DNA of 64,000 nucleotides, from assembly GCA_949825025.1 (NCBI GenBank), contig OX463783.1, positions 16,217,628 to 16,281,627 on the forward strand, read 5' to 3'. Below are positions 26,321 to 39,000 of the stretch, one piece after another. A program made the position numbers and the translations under genes. Below the pieces are notes generated by a model, which was not told where the DNA came from, ran no database searches, and was given only the letters and a program-made list of their open reading frames with translations. How positions within the stretch are numbered: the first letter of the stretch is position 1; every line of letters begins with the position of its first letter. This DNA comes from Siphlonurus alternatus (Eukaryota > Arthropoda > Insecta > Ephemeroptera > Siphlonuridae).

Positions 26321-28417
26321 CGCATGTCACGCACCGAAAGGGTATGTTCAGATACCGTTGTATGTTGAAAACCTGCCAAATAAATTTGCATATATGTATA
26401 ACAATCGATAGTGTTTAGAAATGTTGTATTTTTGCAAGTGTACCTAAAACTGCATGTTCATAGAAAACATAAAATAATATTTTGACTACAACGTTTAGTT
26501 TAAAAAATTATATTTTTTACATTTTTCTCAAATAACCTCAAAGCTAAACAAAATCCATGTATAGTAGTTAATAGCTTATCAATACTTTTTTTTTTTCAAA
26601 ATTGTTTTAGCCTTAACTTTTACAATATTAATTCATACTTTAACATAATATATAATATAGTCAATGCAAACTCTTCTATTTTAATTCGATTGTTTAATCA
26701 ATTTTCCATTTTGCTATTGTGAGAATACATTACACATTAAAAATTATTAAAGTAAATATATTTTATTAAAAATTACATTAATGTTATGTAATGCAAATAA
26801 AAGATTAAAACAAGTACTGGCATGTTTATTGCAGATCCCCTTGGTCTAACCTTCAATAAGGAAGTGGGAGTGGCCCATGTGGAGACTTGAATGATTGAAA
26901 AGAGGAAACACAAATTGTTGGTTTTCACATCGTTCGTCTTTTCTTATTATTAAATTCTATCGTTATTATTTTTTATTGTACAGTATATAATCAGAGATTA
27001 AAGTGAATTTTCTCACACGATACTTATAACTTTATTTAAGTTTTTTATTACCTACAGATGATTTTTAATAGTATTTTTATACATGAAGGAATTTTTCATA
27101 ATTTTGTATCATAAAATAGAAATCTATATTTTTAAAATATACTCTGATTTAAATACTTTTCTTTTTTTTTTTACACAATTTTTAAATTCAAATAAATTTA
27201 TTTACTATTGTTCAGTAATGATTTAGTTGTGTAAGTAAGTAGCTGCAACAATCAAATGCTAAAAATTTATAATCACTGCAAATTGAAGCAATATAATATT
27301 TTGCTGTAAATTTTGGTTATGCTTTTTATGTAATTGATGTTATATAAATAATTTAATAATTTTTACAATTTTTTAAAATAATGCTTCAGTTTCTTGAAAG
27401 TAATTAACTACAAATAACTACACCTTATATACTTGTTAGTTAAAATTATTGTCTTCTTCTTTTAATAATAAAATGAATAGTAAAATGACAAAAGAGTTTT
27501 TACTGTTTCTTAAAAATAGGTGTTACTGGCATGATAAAATTAAAATCCTTAATATTTTACAGCTCATATTTGCATACAGTATGTGATGAAAAAGCTCTTT
27601 TCATATAGAATTGTAAGAAAACTCAACTTTTCTTTTTTCTTGCATACATGCTTACACCAATAGCAGAATATATATACTGTAGTAAGCTAACATTGTAATA
27701 AATAAACATAAAAAATTCGGTGTTGTTAAGGATAATAAGGATTTACTTTATTCCCATAAAAAAGCACCATCACTCCTTTACCATACAAATTATTTTGTTG
27801 CACGTCTTGTGTTGAATTGTTCCGCTTTTAACACAAACATCCTCTAAATGGTGAACAGTTATGTAAAATCTAATTTCCTGGACACAACCTTTTAAATGCA
27901 GCAATCTCCGTGCATTGCTAAAAGTAGCTTTTTTTCATTTGTAAATAATACAAAAAAGCATGTTTAATTTAAATATAAATACTCGTACTTTAAAATGGTG
28001 ATATATTATATAAAAGAAAATGCTTTGAAAATAATTTGACAGTTATTTTCAATTATTAAGATAATATAATATATTTGATTTTATTGTAAATCAAAAGCAT
28101 TATATATATATTATCATTGATTGTGTTTAAATGTTTTGATTACGGTACTATAATAATGCATATATAAAAAAATTAATGCATAATGAGTTGTTATTAAAGA
28201 ACTGTTTCTGAGGATAAAATTTTGAACATAAAAATATACACTTTTTTCTATATTTCTATCAATGTAATTTGTAAATATTAAGCTCAAAAATATTTTTTAT
28301 TTGTTTTATTCATTCTGTATTGTATCAAATTTTTACATAATATTAACAACATTTTTTTAAATGTTTATATCTACACAGAGTTGAGATATTCGGAGACTTT
28401 GGACATAGAACTCAAGT

Positions 28418-28752
28418 AATGGACAACCTGCATGAAATTTTTTTATTGCAGAAATGAATAGAGGGTACCAAATTATGCTACTCTGAATTTTTTTCAGATT
28501 TTTTTGAAACTCAGAACTATTTTTAAATAATTATTTGTAAGTGCGGCCACGCCCCTGGAGGCGTAAATAGGCGTTTCGGTCCTATCCTTTTTATTAAGGA
28601 TTCAGGGGTGCCAAATTAACTTACAGAACTTTCAATGGTTATTTAAAAAATAGTTCCAGGACGGGTCTCAAAAATATCTGAAATTTTCAGAGTATATAGC
28701 ATAATTTGGTGCCCTCTATTCATTTCTGCAATAAAAATATCTTCTTATGTTG
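28418..28752. mobile_element. About 335-bp foldback MITE, subfamily B, copy 2
   Basis: Starts AATGGACAACCTGCATGAAA and otherwise follows the 14641 copy, including the GTGCGGCCACGCCCCTGGAG centre. The right terminus is eroded (TTCTTATGTTG). A 5S-headed SINE begins about 40 bp to its right. Confidence 0.8.
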
Positions 28753-28789
28753 TTATTAAAGTTTTTCATGCATTTAAGTTTCTTCATAA

Positions 28790-29195
28790 GATTTTTTTTT
28801 TTTTTTTTTTTTACAAGGATACACCCCTAAGAGCTTACAGCTCGCGGCGGGGTACTGGGTAGGGGTAAGGTAGGGAACGGATAGTGGCCACGGCCTGCTT
28901 GCTTACGCGTCTCAGCATTCGCTGAGGTGAGACTGAGGGAACCGTGGAAAACCTCAGTCAGGACGGACACCTCTACTTTTTCTCAATGGACCAAAGCGAT
29001 GTCCAAAGCCTGGGGAACCACACACAAGTGCATCACTGCACTGGGTGGAAAGCGAGACGAATTTACCCCAGGGAGGGAGCAGCGTATTTTTTACTTGAAA
29101 CGGTCACCCATCCAAGTACTAACCACGCTCGACGTAGCCTGACTTCGGTGATCTAACGAGAACCGGTCAATGCACTGCGCCACGCTTGACCTCAT
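28790..29195 (-). mobile_element. SINE with 5S rRNA-derived head and poly-A tail
   Basis: On the minus strand, 29166-29101 closely follows the internal part of 5S rRNA: CCGGTTCTCGTTAGATCACC, GAAGTCAGGC, GTGGTTAGTACTTGGATGG, GTGACCG. This includes the RNA polymerase III control region. Upstream is a short AGCGTGGCGCAGTGCATTGA leader. The body (about 28976-28888) carries CTGACTGAGGTTTTCCACGG and GCGAATGCTGAGACGCG, shared with the tRNA-headed SINE. The element ends in about 22 A (T on the plus strand, about 28791-28812). The 5S stems at both termini are missing, so this is not a 5S gene. Confidence 0.8.
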
Positions 29196-29471
29196 TTGCC
29201 CAAAAATTAAATTCAATATAGAAGACAGAATTTGTAAAACACGATTTAAAAAAAAGTTAAATAACATACACAAATAGCTTAGAGTAAAAATTTAATTGTA
29301 TATTTTTATTTCAATGCATTTTTTTATGTAAATAAGACAAATGTACATGCCAATAATTATCTATATTTACATAAAATAAATTAACACATTATTTTTATCT
29401 GAATAAATTAAATTGAAACGTTGCCAAATGTACAACATGTAATTTTTATTTCTGAGTTCAATGACCTTGTC

Positions 29472-29590
29472 TTTTTTTTTTTTTTTTTTTTTTTCCTACA
29501 CCTGAGAGCACGAGTTTGGCGGGGGAGATAGACTATTCAATGTCGAGACTAGCCAACACGCGAACGTGTGTACGGTCACGCCCACGTTAA
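29472..29590 (-). mobile_element. 5'-truncated SINE copy
   Basis: A run of about 23 T on the plus strand (an A-tail on the minus) is preceded on the minus strand by CCCCGCCAAACTCGTGCTCTCAGGTGTAGG. That is similar to the 3' end of the 5S-headed SINE (CCCCGCCGCGAGCTG...CTCTTAGGGGTGTA). Only the tail portion remains; where the upstream part ends is uncertain. Confidence 0.45.
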
Positions 29591-30072
29591 ATAAAACAAT
29601 CATTTTATTTTAAATATGCAGACAGCTGTGCAAATTTACTTATGTCATTTGATTCATGGAAAAGGCTCATCTCAAGTCTGTCAATATCCTGAAGAAATTT
29701 GTCAGGTCTATGCTCCCAATGCTTCCATCAGGCAAAAAACAAATATATTCAAAAATAGAACAAAATATTTAACACTCTCTAACCCGCATGAAATTTTTTA
29801 TTACAGAATTTTTGTCTGTTTTTCGGACTGCAATAACTAAAATTCCAAAAATACTAAAAAGAAACATTGCAAAAATTATGCAATATTATTTTGTGATGCA
29901 TCATAGATGGTTTAATTGTTTTAAGTTCCAGGAATCATAAAAATATTTCAAAAGTTATGCAAAAATATGTTTCCCTACAGTAGAAATAATAAAAGCAGTA
30001 GAATCGATTGGTCCAGTTCTCGCACCTCAAAAATTTGTTATTTGTGGATGTTTTATTTGAGGTGTATATTAT

Positions 30073-30254
30073 GGGGGACTATCACAAAGCACTTTAACCC
30101 CCACTTTAGTCTCGATTTTTATCCCTGGTGCTAAACCAGGGGCTAACCATAGGGACTAACCATGTTTAGCCCCTAGCCCCTAGTTTAGCACCAGGGATAA
30201 AAAAATTAAGGCTAAAGTGGGGGTTACAGTGCTTCGTGAATGTCCCCCCCCCCC
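30073..30254. mobile_element. Foldback MITE, 'CACAAAGCAC' family, copy 2
   Basis: Closely matches the 18148 element: TCACAAAGCACTTTAACCCC in the left arm and GGGGGTTACAGTGCTTCGTG in the right, with TTTAGCACCAGGGATAAAAA inside. A poly-C/poly-G run caps the ends, and TAT occurs on both flanks. Non-coding. Confidence 0.8.
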
Positions 30255-30683
30255 TATATATATTATATTAATTTATTTACACCCTGCAGCTGTGACTCTA
30301 CTCTTATTAATTTTAACATCGCACTTCTTCCACTTTTCATTCGACTCTATGATTTTGCTCACAGGATTAATTTGTAATATTTAATTTAGAAAAATATTTC
30401 AAATAAAATCATGATATGTGAACCAAGGGTCAGATTTGAGCGAGTGCGCAGATTTAATATATTTAAATTTATCCACATATAAGCTTGTGGAAATCTAATT
30501 TAACATGAATATATTCCTTATAAGCAGCAGCCGTATATTTACCTGGTAAAAAAAAAACAATAGCCAAGAGAATGGTTATTTAAATAAACAAATTTTTTGC
30601 TGGAAAATTTATATATTTTTTCTGTGGAATAGGTGGGCGTTGTGAATAATTAGAGATTCTGTTGGCTACCATATTTTTTATTG

Positions 30684-30687
<4 letters not shown>

Positions 30688-30731
<44 letters not shown>
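30688..30731. repeat. GA microsatellite
   Basis: An uninterrupted run of about 22 GA units in the long intron of E78. Confidence 0.95.
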
Positions 30732-30733
<2 letters not shown>

Positions 30734-31513
30734 GCAAAATGAGTTTTAAATTGCAGCAAAAATCATAGTAATTAATTTGCTTTGTTAAAATTCTAGGAAT
30801 AAAAAAATGCTCACAAAAAATTTATTTTTTTAGTATCATGTTTATGTTGTAATGTTTTAATCTGTCTCATAATTTTATGAAAAAAAATGTCTTACATCAA
30901 CAATGCAGGCAAGTCTATTAATTTAAACTCTTGTCAGCTTAATAACATATAACTCAGCTTACAACACAGGTTAAAAATCCTCAAGAAAAAATTCCGTATA
31001 TATACTTCAAACCAACTATTAAATTTGTTTTAAATGTATATACTATTTATTAAAGTACGATTTAAAACAAGTACCATGAGTATAGTATAAGTAGCGTTTT
31101 AAATAATGTATTTTAAACAAACTTTCTCACAAATTGAACTAAAAAAGTACGAAATGATTTTTTATCAACTATATCACAGTAAAATGTGTACTGTTTTTCA
31201 TTAGTTACCAAAACTTACAGTCGTCGCCTCAGAAAATTTCCCTTTCCAGCCTTGTTCCGTGAGAATAACGCACAGTGCTTAGTGATTAACAAGGTTTCAA
31301 GAGGGAAGTTTTCCAAGGTGACAAGTGTACATCCCAAAATTTACGCCATCTACTCTGGTTTTAATATTCGGAATCATACTGCGTGCTAAACCGTGCTAAA
31401 CTTGGTCTTTTTTTACTTGGCGAGTGCTCTTTTTACTTCTTCTCTGATATTTTCATGGCCTCTTTGTCTCTTGCAGTTTTAGCCACAATAACTCTGGCTG
31501 TCCTCAGGTGTAC

Positions 31514-31937
31514 TTAAGGGCATTGGGTGTAGCACCGGTAGTTGGCAACACTGAACGTATCTTCACCATGTTAATTTTTTATCCTTGCTCCTCGGAGTAA
31601 TTTTTATGCTAGAGCTAAGCTGATTGCTGTAGTATCAAGATAATTAGTAGCCTAAGTGCACAATTTGGCTAAATAAAGCCTGATTTAAAGAAAAGTATTT
31701 TTTTTTTATATTTTAGAAAAATGCATGTAAATTTAAAAAAATTACTAAAAAATAATTTTATTTAAATCAGGCTTTATTTAGCCAAATTGTGCACTTGGGC
31801 TACTATAATTATCTTGATACTACAGCAATCAGCTTAGCTCTAGCATAAAAATTACTCCGAGGAGCAATGATAAAAAATTAACATGGTGAAGATACGTCAG
31901 TGTTGCCAACTACCGGTGCTACACCCAATGCCCTTAA
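31514..31937. mobile_element. piggyBac-type MITE with TTAA target site
   Basis: TTAA stands at both ends (31514-31517 and 31934-31937). The inverted repeats begin GGGCATTGGGTGTAGCACCG and extend about 190 bp per arm with few mismatches, around an AT-rich centre. TTAA duplication and a GGG...-type terminus are the mark of the piggyBac superfamily. No transposase is encoded. Confidence 0.85.
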
Positions 31938-34900
31938 CTTAGCATATTATGGAAACACATTATAATACATTATATATTATGTCGTGCAGTCTAAAAGCTA
32001 TGCATGTCGGGACTTTCATTAAAAACACATGAACACACCAAAAATGCTTAAATGTTTTCCCATGTTGAAATAAATTTAATTTTCTATACGTTTTTTGTCA
32101 TCTTTTTTAATATGATATTGATCTACACAATTTTAGATGAACAAAGATAAGATTACACCGCTTAGAGAATGAAATTTTATTATATAATATTCTTTGCCAT
32201 GTGTTACATTCAATGATCGGATAGAACGTATTATTAAGGATTAATGTCACCGCGGCGGCCACTGCTCAATATTTTCCGATCATAAACTGAAAATATTTTT
32301 AAGCCATTAAATAAAAGACAAAACAACTGTTAGTTTGCTGATGTCAAAAAACAACAAATTCAGGGTAGATTATGTGTAATTAATTTTTTCATTTAAAGAA
32401 ATGCTAATCTTAAATGCTAAATATCTCGAAAATTTCACCGAATTTGGTCTTTTTTTATGAAAAATTATTTCATTTTGTCAGGAAGGTTTGGAATTCAGAG
32501 TGGTTCACCATCTACTAAGCCTATTTTTCGTACCACTATATGACAATCCTTAAGATGAAAATGAAATTTTCAAGTCAGGTTAATTATGGTTACCTCATTA
32601 TAAGGAAAATTATCATAAAGTTTATCAAGAAATTGTTTTAACTTTTTGTGACTTTCAATAAAAAAACATAACTTGCAAATGGATTCACAAGCAGAAAAAT
32701 AATATACAAGATATCTAGAACAACAACAACGTGTCAATGTGAGGATTAAACATAAAATTTACATATTTTCTACCTTGTTTTAACATAAATTTGTTCAGAG
32801 TACCTCCTATATACATTGAAAATAACATGACAAATCCATTAATGAGAAATCAGCTGTTTGCTCTCAAGTGTTGCTAAGTTGTTGTTTTTTTTTATTGTGA
32901 ATGACAGTGCGAGTAAAAAATTATTGACGGATTTTTTGTATTCTATAATAGAAATTTTGTATCTTCATCATTTTCGCTACCATTCTCACTCTTTCTATCT
33001 AAAAATAGATTTTATTGATCGAACGATGCCTATAATATTAAAAATAGTAGAATCAACTCTCATGCTATTTTAAAATTTGCGCACATTTAAATTTATTTAT
33101 GCAACTGTTTATTTTAACGTTTTTGATGCAAAAAGCTTCAGTTTGTTTAATAGTTAAAATAACATATATATTTATTATATATAAATATCATTATAACTCA
33201 TTATGTTTACAAACGATTTTGATATCAATTTTTTTCTTTTTAAACTTTAAATTTTGTAATTTATTGATTATTTCAGAGTTGTAAATAATGTTTTATTATT
33301 TTCATAAATAAAATATACCCCCCTCCCTCGATTTAAGTACATATAATATTGTAAAAATATACAATGAACCGCTGTCAGAAAAAACTTCCTTAATGTTATT
33401 TATTTTATTCGAACACTGGTTGCATAAAAACCCTTTTATTATTAAAGTACTGAGAAATACAAATACCTGCTAAAGATTCTCTGTCTGAAAATAGCAATAA
33501 CGTACAGAAACTGTACACAAAAATTGTGTTGGTGCATAATAAATGCATAATACTGCATATGACAATATTTATGTCTAAAACTGTACACCTAAACGAATTG
33601 TCTGAACGTCTCTATGAATTCTTTTTTCTATCTTTTTTCTATGAAGTTTTATAAATTTAAAATGATTAAGTGCTCAATTATAGGCTAAGATTATATTTTG
33701 TCACACCATAAACAATACATTTATTCTGCATGAACAATTCAATCAATATCAGTCTTTTATTATATAGTATTAATAATAAAGCTGTTATAGAAAAATGAAT
33801 AGCATAACAAATTATTTTTATTACACTTATTTCTATATATAGCACCTTTAATTTTTTTATAAATAAATTTATAAAAGTCATTAAATTTTTTAAAACGTTA
33901 TCAAGCGGTTTCTTTTGAGAGGCAACTTGATGTTGAAAATTAATTACAAATATAAATAACGCCAAAAACACTTTTATAAAAAAATGCAACATGATCAATA
34001 TGAGTACTATTATTTGTGATTTTTTAATGTGAATTATGCAAATTAGATTATTAATAATAAATTTATAATTTTTTATCTTTAAATCTTTTTATATAAATCT
34101 TTTTATACATTATTTATTATTTTGTACAGATACCATTTGAATATTACTTTATTATTACATAGCTCACAATAGCACAATACATGTCGTATTTGAATCAAAG
34201 TTATTCAAATAAAGGTTAAAATTCTTTTGTCGATTTGACGTAAAAAGTTGAATATAATAAAAACTTTAAAGAATAAAAGTTTAATAAAAACAAAGTTCTA
34301 TATATTTAAACGTTGTGAGTTATTGCGGTTTTTATGTGGCAAGTCCAAACTTTACAAATAATGTTATATGATTTTTTTTTCTAATACAAGCCTTTTTTAT
34401 TTAAATTAAATATTAAATGTACTTTGCAGCCGTAAATGTAATATTTATCCATACATCAATATTTGAGTGTTGCAAAAGTTGCATAATTTTAAGGGGAAAA
34501 CGTTGTATTTTACGCAAAACTGGTTACATTATATTTATAAGGCGTGGAGTTTAAAAAAATATTTCGTGATATTTTGAGTTTAGTATACAGAGTATATATG
34601 AGTTGTTGCTATGAAGCTCGTTGGGGGCGCTGGTATTCAGAATGAATTAATTATGTGCAATCATATGACTTCACTCCTTTTTAAGACCATGATAATATTG
34701 TTATTGTTTTTTTTTAAACGTTTACTATCTAAAGCTCTCCGAATTTATATAAAAAAAATGCATCTTTCAACTATAACTATTGTATCAGTTGCATATTTTA
34801 AAACATAACTGTTTAAATTTTATACCTTTTGTACAATTTATTTTATAGAATCAAAGAATTTTATAAAAAAAAAAACATTATATTACGTGGATAATTCTTT

Positions 34901-35188
34901 TTAATATTTTTTTATATATTATTTTAAACCATTATATAAATAATTTTTTTAAGTTTCTCATGATATTAAAAATATGTAATATGGAATTTATATAACTATA
35001 ATAACAAAATAATAATTATAATTTGAATCAGTCTATAAACATAAAGTATAGAAGAAAAATGTTCTCACACAATCTACGATCATTATAGAGTTTAATATTT
35101 TTGCATTGAAGAAAAAAGTAATAATATTGCCTGAGGGGCTTTATACTTAGCCTGAGAGCGTAGATGTAGGTACGCAACCGGTTATCTT

Positions 35189-35189
<1 letters not shown>

Positions 35190-35261
<72 letters not shown>
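35190..35261. repeat. CT microsatellite
   Basis: An uninterrupted run of about 36 CT units (GA on the E78 sense strand), in the long intron, about 5 kb downstream of exon 1. Confidence 0.95.
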
Positions 35262-35264
<3 letters not shown>

Positions 35265-35723
35265 ATAAGAGTTTATTATTCTCCTCCGAAGAACAAGAAG
35301 GTATAATATAATACCGGTGATGCTGATTGTATTCAAAACGTATGTATATAAAATATATATATTTCAGTTACCTTTTATATTATATATAATTTATTTATTA
35401 TTTTTTAGAATAATATTTTAATGCTAATATCTTAATTATCGAACTAGATTTATTTATTCTTAAATTTATGAATAATATTGATAAGGGATAGGTGAATCGA
35501 AACTGTTTATAATAAGGTACATATTTTGTATCATTAGTTTGATGTTTGTAAACGCATGCATTTATTAGTATGTATACTTTTAAACGCAAAGTCAAATTCA
35601 TTTTTGAAAATACAGACTTGAAAAATAAATTAAGCAAAGTTTTGGATTAATTAAGTGAATACATGATAATTATATGCAGTTTTTTAGACCAATATTGTGA
35701 AATACAGTATAATAATATTATTA

Positions 35724-36070
35724 CAGTTAAATTAATTTGATATTCGGATCTTCCGGAAGTAGCCGGAAGTATGAAGTTTGCAGCTCTTCTGTTTGTTATT
35801 TAGTTTTGAAACTTTACAGAATGATTTGAAGCAGGGGGGTCTTCAAATAACACAAATTACAACAATTCTAAAATTAAGACAGTCTTAGTGTATTCTTTAT
35901 TGTTGCGCTAAGACAGTCTTAAGGCTAAGTTTAGGTTAAGTGGTGTTATTTGAAGACCTCCCAGAAGTATTGATCTATGTATGAAATTGAAAATCTGAAA
36001 CATGAAAAGGAAGACCAGAAACCTTACGCTTTCGGCTACTTCCGGAGGGAATATCATGTAAATTTGACTG
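35724..36070. mobile_element. TA-flanked foldback MITE (mariner-like), copy 2, interrupted
   Basis: TA lies at 35722-35723 and 36071-36072. The ends are CAGTTAAATTAATTTGATAT and the inverse of CAGTCAAATTTACATGATAT. Inner arms carry CTTCCGGAAGTAGCCGG and CGGCTACTTCCGGAGGGAAT. Alignment to the 4126 copy shows a second palindromic element inserted in its middle (about 35832-35964). Confidence 0.75.
35832..35964. mobile_element. Nested foldback element
   Basis: Ends GGGGGTCTTCAAATAACAC and GTGTTATTTGAAGACCTCCC are inverted repeats. Inside are two copies of AAGACAGTCTTA. It is absent from the otherwise collinear 4126-4332 copy, so it inserted later. Confidence 0.7.
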
Positions 36071-39000
36071 TATGTTGTATAATATACGCCTTGGGGGTAT
36101 TACTGTAATATATTGCACGAGTGTTGTCATGGAAACGAAACTCACACCCTGTCTGTGAATTGCAGGTAATATAACTAATTACCTACACTTTTTAAATTCA
36201 CATCTCTTCGTCAGCAATGCTAGCAGATCACTGAACGTTTTGACTGCTTCAAGAACCAAGAAAAACACACGAAATATCATGGTTTTTTAACATTATACTC
36301 CATCACTGAATATATACTGAATTTGCACTGAACTCATCGATAATGTACGCCAACGATAGTTTTATTTACACTGAAACTGACGGTAGAGTATGAACGTGTG
36401 TAGCTAAAGCAAGAGCAAGTTAATTTATTGCATAATTTAAATAATCAAATATTTAAACATTTTTTTATACAAAAACAAGCTGGACATTTCCTGTATCCTG
36501 TCAATCAAAGCTGACATTTGGGCAGGATCTTCTCTAATCCTTTGAATATTTAATATATGTATTTAATATTTAATTTTGTGTTTACTCTGTTATTATATTA
36601 TAATCTGCTTTAGCAATGAATTTAAATTAATCTGTAATTTTATAATTTTTTATTTAATTTTCGCAATAACATGATATTTACCTTTGTCTGATTTGATGGA
36701 ACTGGAGCTCCAAGAGAAAGAAGATACAAAATTAAAGTGCTAACCCACTCTAGAAAACCCAAAAAATGTGTTCAGCAGGCTTCTTCATATTGCGTTAATT
36801 TCGACAAACAGATCAGGGATAACATTCGTGTTGTATTCACATTCGTGTTGTATTCATCAGGTGTACCCCACTTATTTAGTATGAGGATCTCCAAAACTTT
36901 CAATCTTTGTTGCAAAATTGTTTTTTGTTTATATTTTTTTTACTTATCAGTCTGGAGTAACATTACCAATGCTCCTAACTGTACATTTATAAAAAAAATA
37001 TATAAATATTATGTTAAAAAATTATGTATTCTAGTAATTATAAGTTTGTAAATAATTTTTATGATAATTTTCTAAAAATTACAGTTTTGTTTAACTTGTT
37101 GTTCATATTTACATCAAATGTATTAAAAAAAAACACACGTAGCTTTAGAATTACAGAGGTAAATTATTAATTCATATATATTTTATACCAAACCTGGTTT
37201 AATAAAACAGGTAATATTTTAATAATTTATATTTTCTATTCGTCATGTTGATTCTAAAAGCTCTGTTAATGATTGTAAATTATCTATTTATCTTTTTACT
37301 TCGCATTGATAGGTAAAATAAATTGAAATGTATTTCAAAAGCTTTTAAAGCCTGTTTGACTTTTTTTTCCTATGCATATTTTAAAACATTTAAAATTTTA
37401 CTTTTTATAACATTTATAAAACGGAAAATATTGATTGGGCCTTTAAATATTTTACTATAAAATGGAGTTTACCTTATAATTTATTTAGGGGGAGGAAAAA
37501 AAACTAAGCGTTTTATTTCAATGTAAATAATGGAATATTTTAGTTGTCATGCCAATTTTAACCATTAGTATATATAGTACTATATATAGAGAATAAGTAT
37601 AAATTATTATTTGTATAATTTATAATAACATTTATACAAAGTATCAATTTTTTACGTAGATTTGAGAATTTGGTAAAATATTATTTAATAGTTTACTTAT
37701 CATTAATATAAATTATTGATTTTTTTTTACATTCATAATTTTATTGCATGTAAACCTGTGACTTATATGACATGCACTTATATTCTGAGGCGACGATATA
37801 AAAAATCAATAAATTTTAGCAGACTTTCATTAAAAAATATATAATACTTTATTTTAACTCTTTCAGAAGCATGTAATCAACTTAAAATGAGGATAAAATT
37901 AACACATTGATACAATTTTTTTTTTGAAGATGTGAAACGTATAAAAAATTAATCTAATTAACATTACAAAGAAGTACGAGATTTGTTAATGCTAAAATAT
38001 AATTTTCTCATCTTAGTTACAAACAACACCGCAGCTTCACAGCCCCAGCCACGCCTTTTTATAATAAAATTTCATTGAGGATCAATATTCCTTTTAGTAG
38101 TCGTCTCTGTGCCATCAAATTCCAAATGAGTTCCTGATTGCTTCTGTTAAAGGTTCCGCAAAATTACACTTTTTACACATCTAGAAGTTCATTTACTTCT
38201 TAATGTATACTTTGGGATAGATTGAATGGAACTCTATTATAGTCTGTTTTACAAACAGAGGGCATTGGAAGAGACAAGGTGTTTGAAATTTTGAAAGAGG
38301 TAAGAATAAGAACGAAGAATATAATATGCATCGCCCTTGGGTAAGAATAAAGCTGACTGTACCATCTCAGAAAAGTAGAAATTCACAAACTGCCGAATAT
38401 CAGAAGGGGGTAAAGTTTGTGGTGCCCAAGTGATATTATTTTGAAATGTCACTTTCGTGTTTTCAAGAAGTCTTTAAATAAAGACTTGGTTAACTTACTT
38501 TTTGATCTTTTTCTATTACTTTACGATAAAATATTAAAATTTTTAGCGTATGTACGAAGGGGTTGATATGGATTTTAATAAAGAAATATTTTTTTTTTTA
38601 TTATTTACTACTTAATTTAGTATTATAAGTTGAAATACTTTAGTAAAAACATTATATACATGCTAAAATCAACGCTATTAATAATTTCTTTTTTTAAACA
38701 CCCTAGGTTTGCTATAATAGAACTACATTGTTCTGAAATCAAAGAATTTCTTTCTGTATTGAGTTACTAATTAAAATTAAAGCTGTATATTTATTTGACA
38801 AGTGAATTTTGCAACTACGTAATGTCACTTTCACGCAAGCATTAAAAAGTATCAGGTGGTTGCTAGCGAAGACAGTAAAGACATAGGCCTATTGATTTAT
38901 TGTCAGTAAGGATTTAGGCCACCAACTTTTGTAAGGCTACTGCAGACTTAGCCTGACAAACAATACATCAAATATTTCTAGTTCCAATATTATAACAAGG

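Noticed and set aside
29101..29195. Possible 5S rRNA gene on the minus strand
   Set aside because: Only the internal part matches 5S; the terminal stem is missing and the sequence runs into a SINE body with a poly-A tail.
33678..33998. Minus-strand frame of about 106 codons, hydrophobic
   Set aside because: Composition (Ile, Leu, Phe, Lys, Asn) is what AT-rich DNA gives by chance; no start context or domain.
36737..37051. Plus-strand open frame of about 104 codons
   Set aside because: It starts at a non-ATG codon, is AT-driven and Cys/Phe/Ile-rich, with no domain I know.
38249..38452. Minus-strand open frame of about 67 codons
   Set aside because: The start is GTG and there is no recognisable domain. 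The surrounding patch is less AT-rich, so a decayed element is possible, but I cannot support a call.
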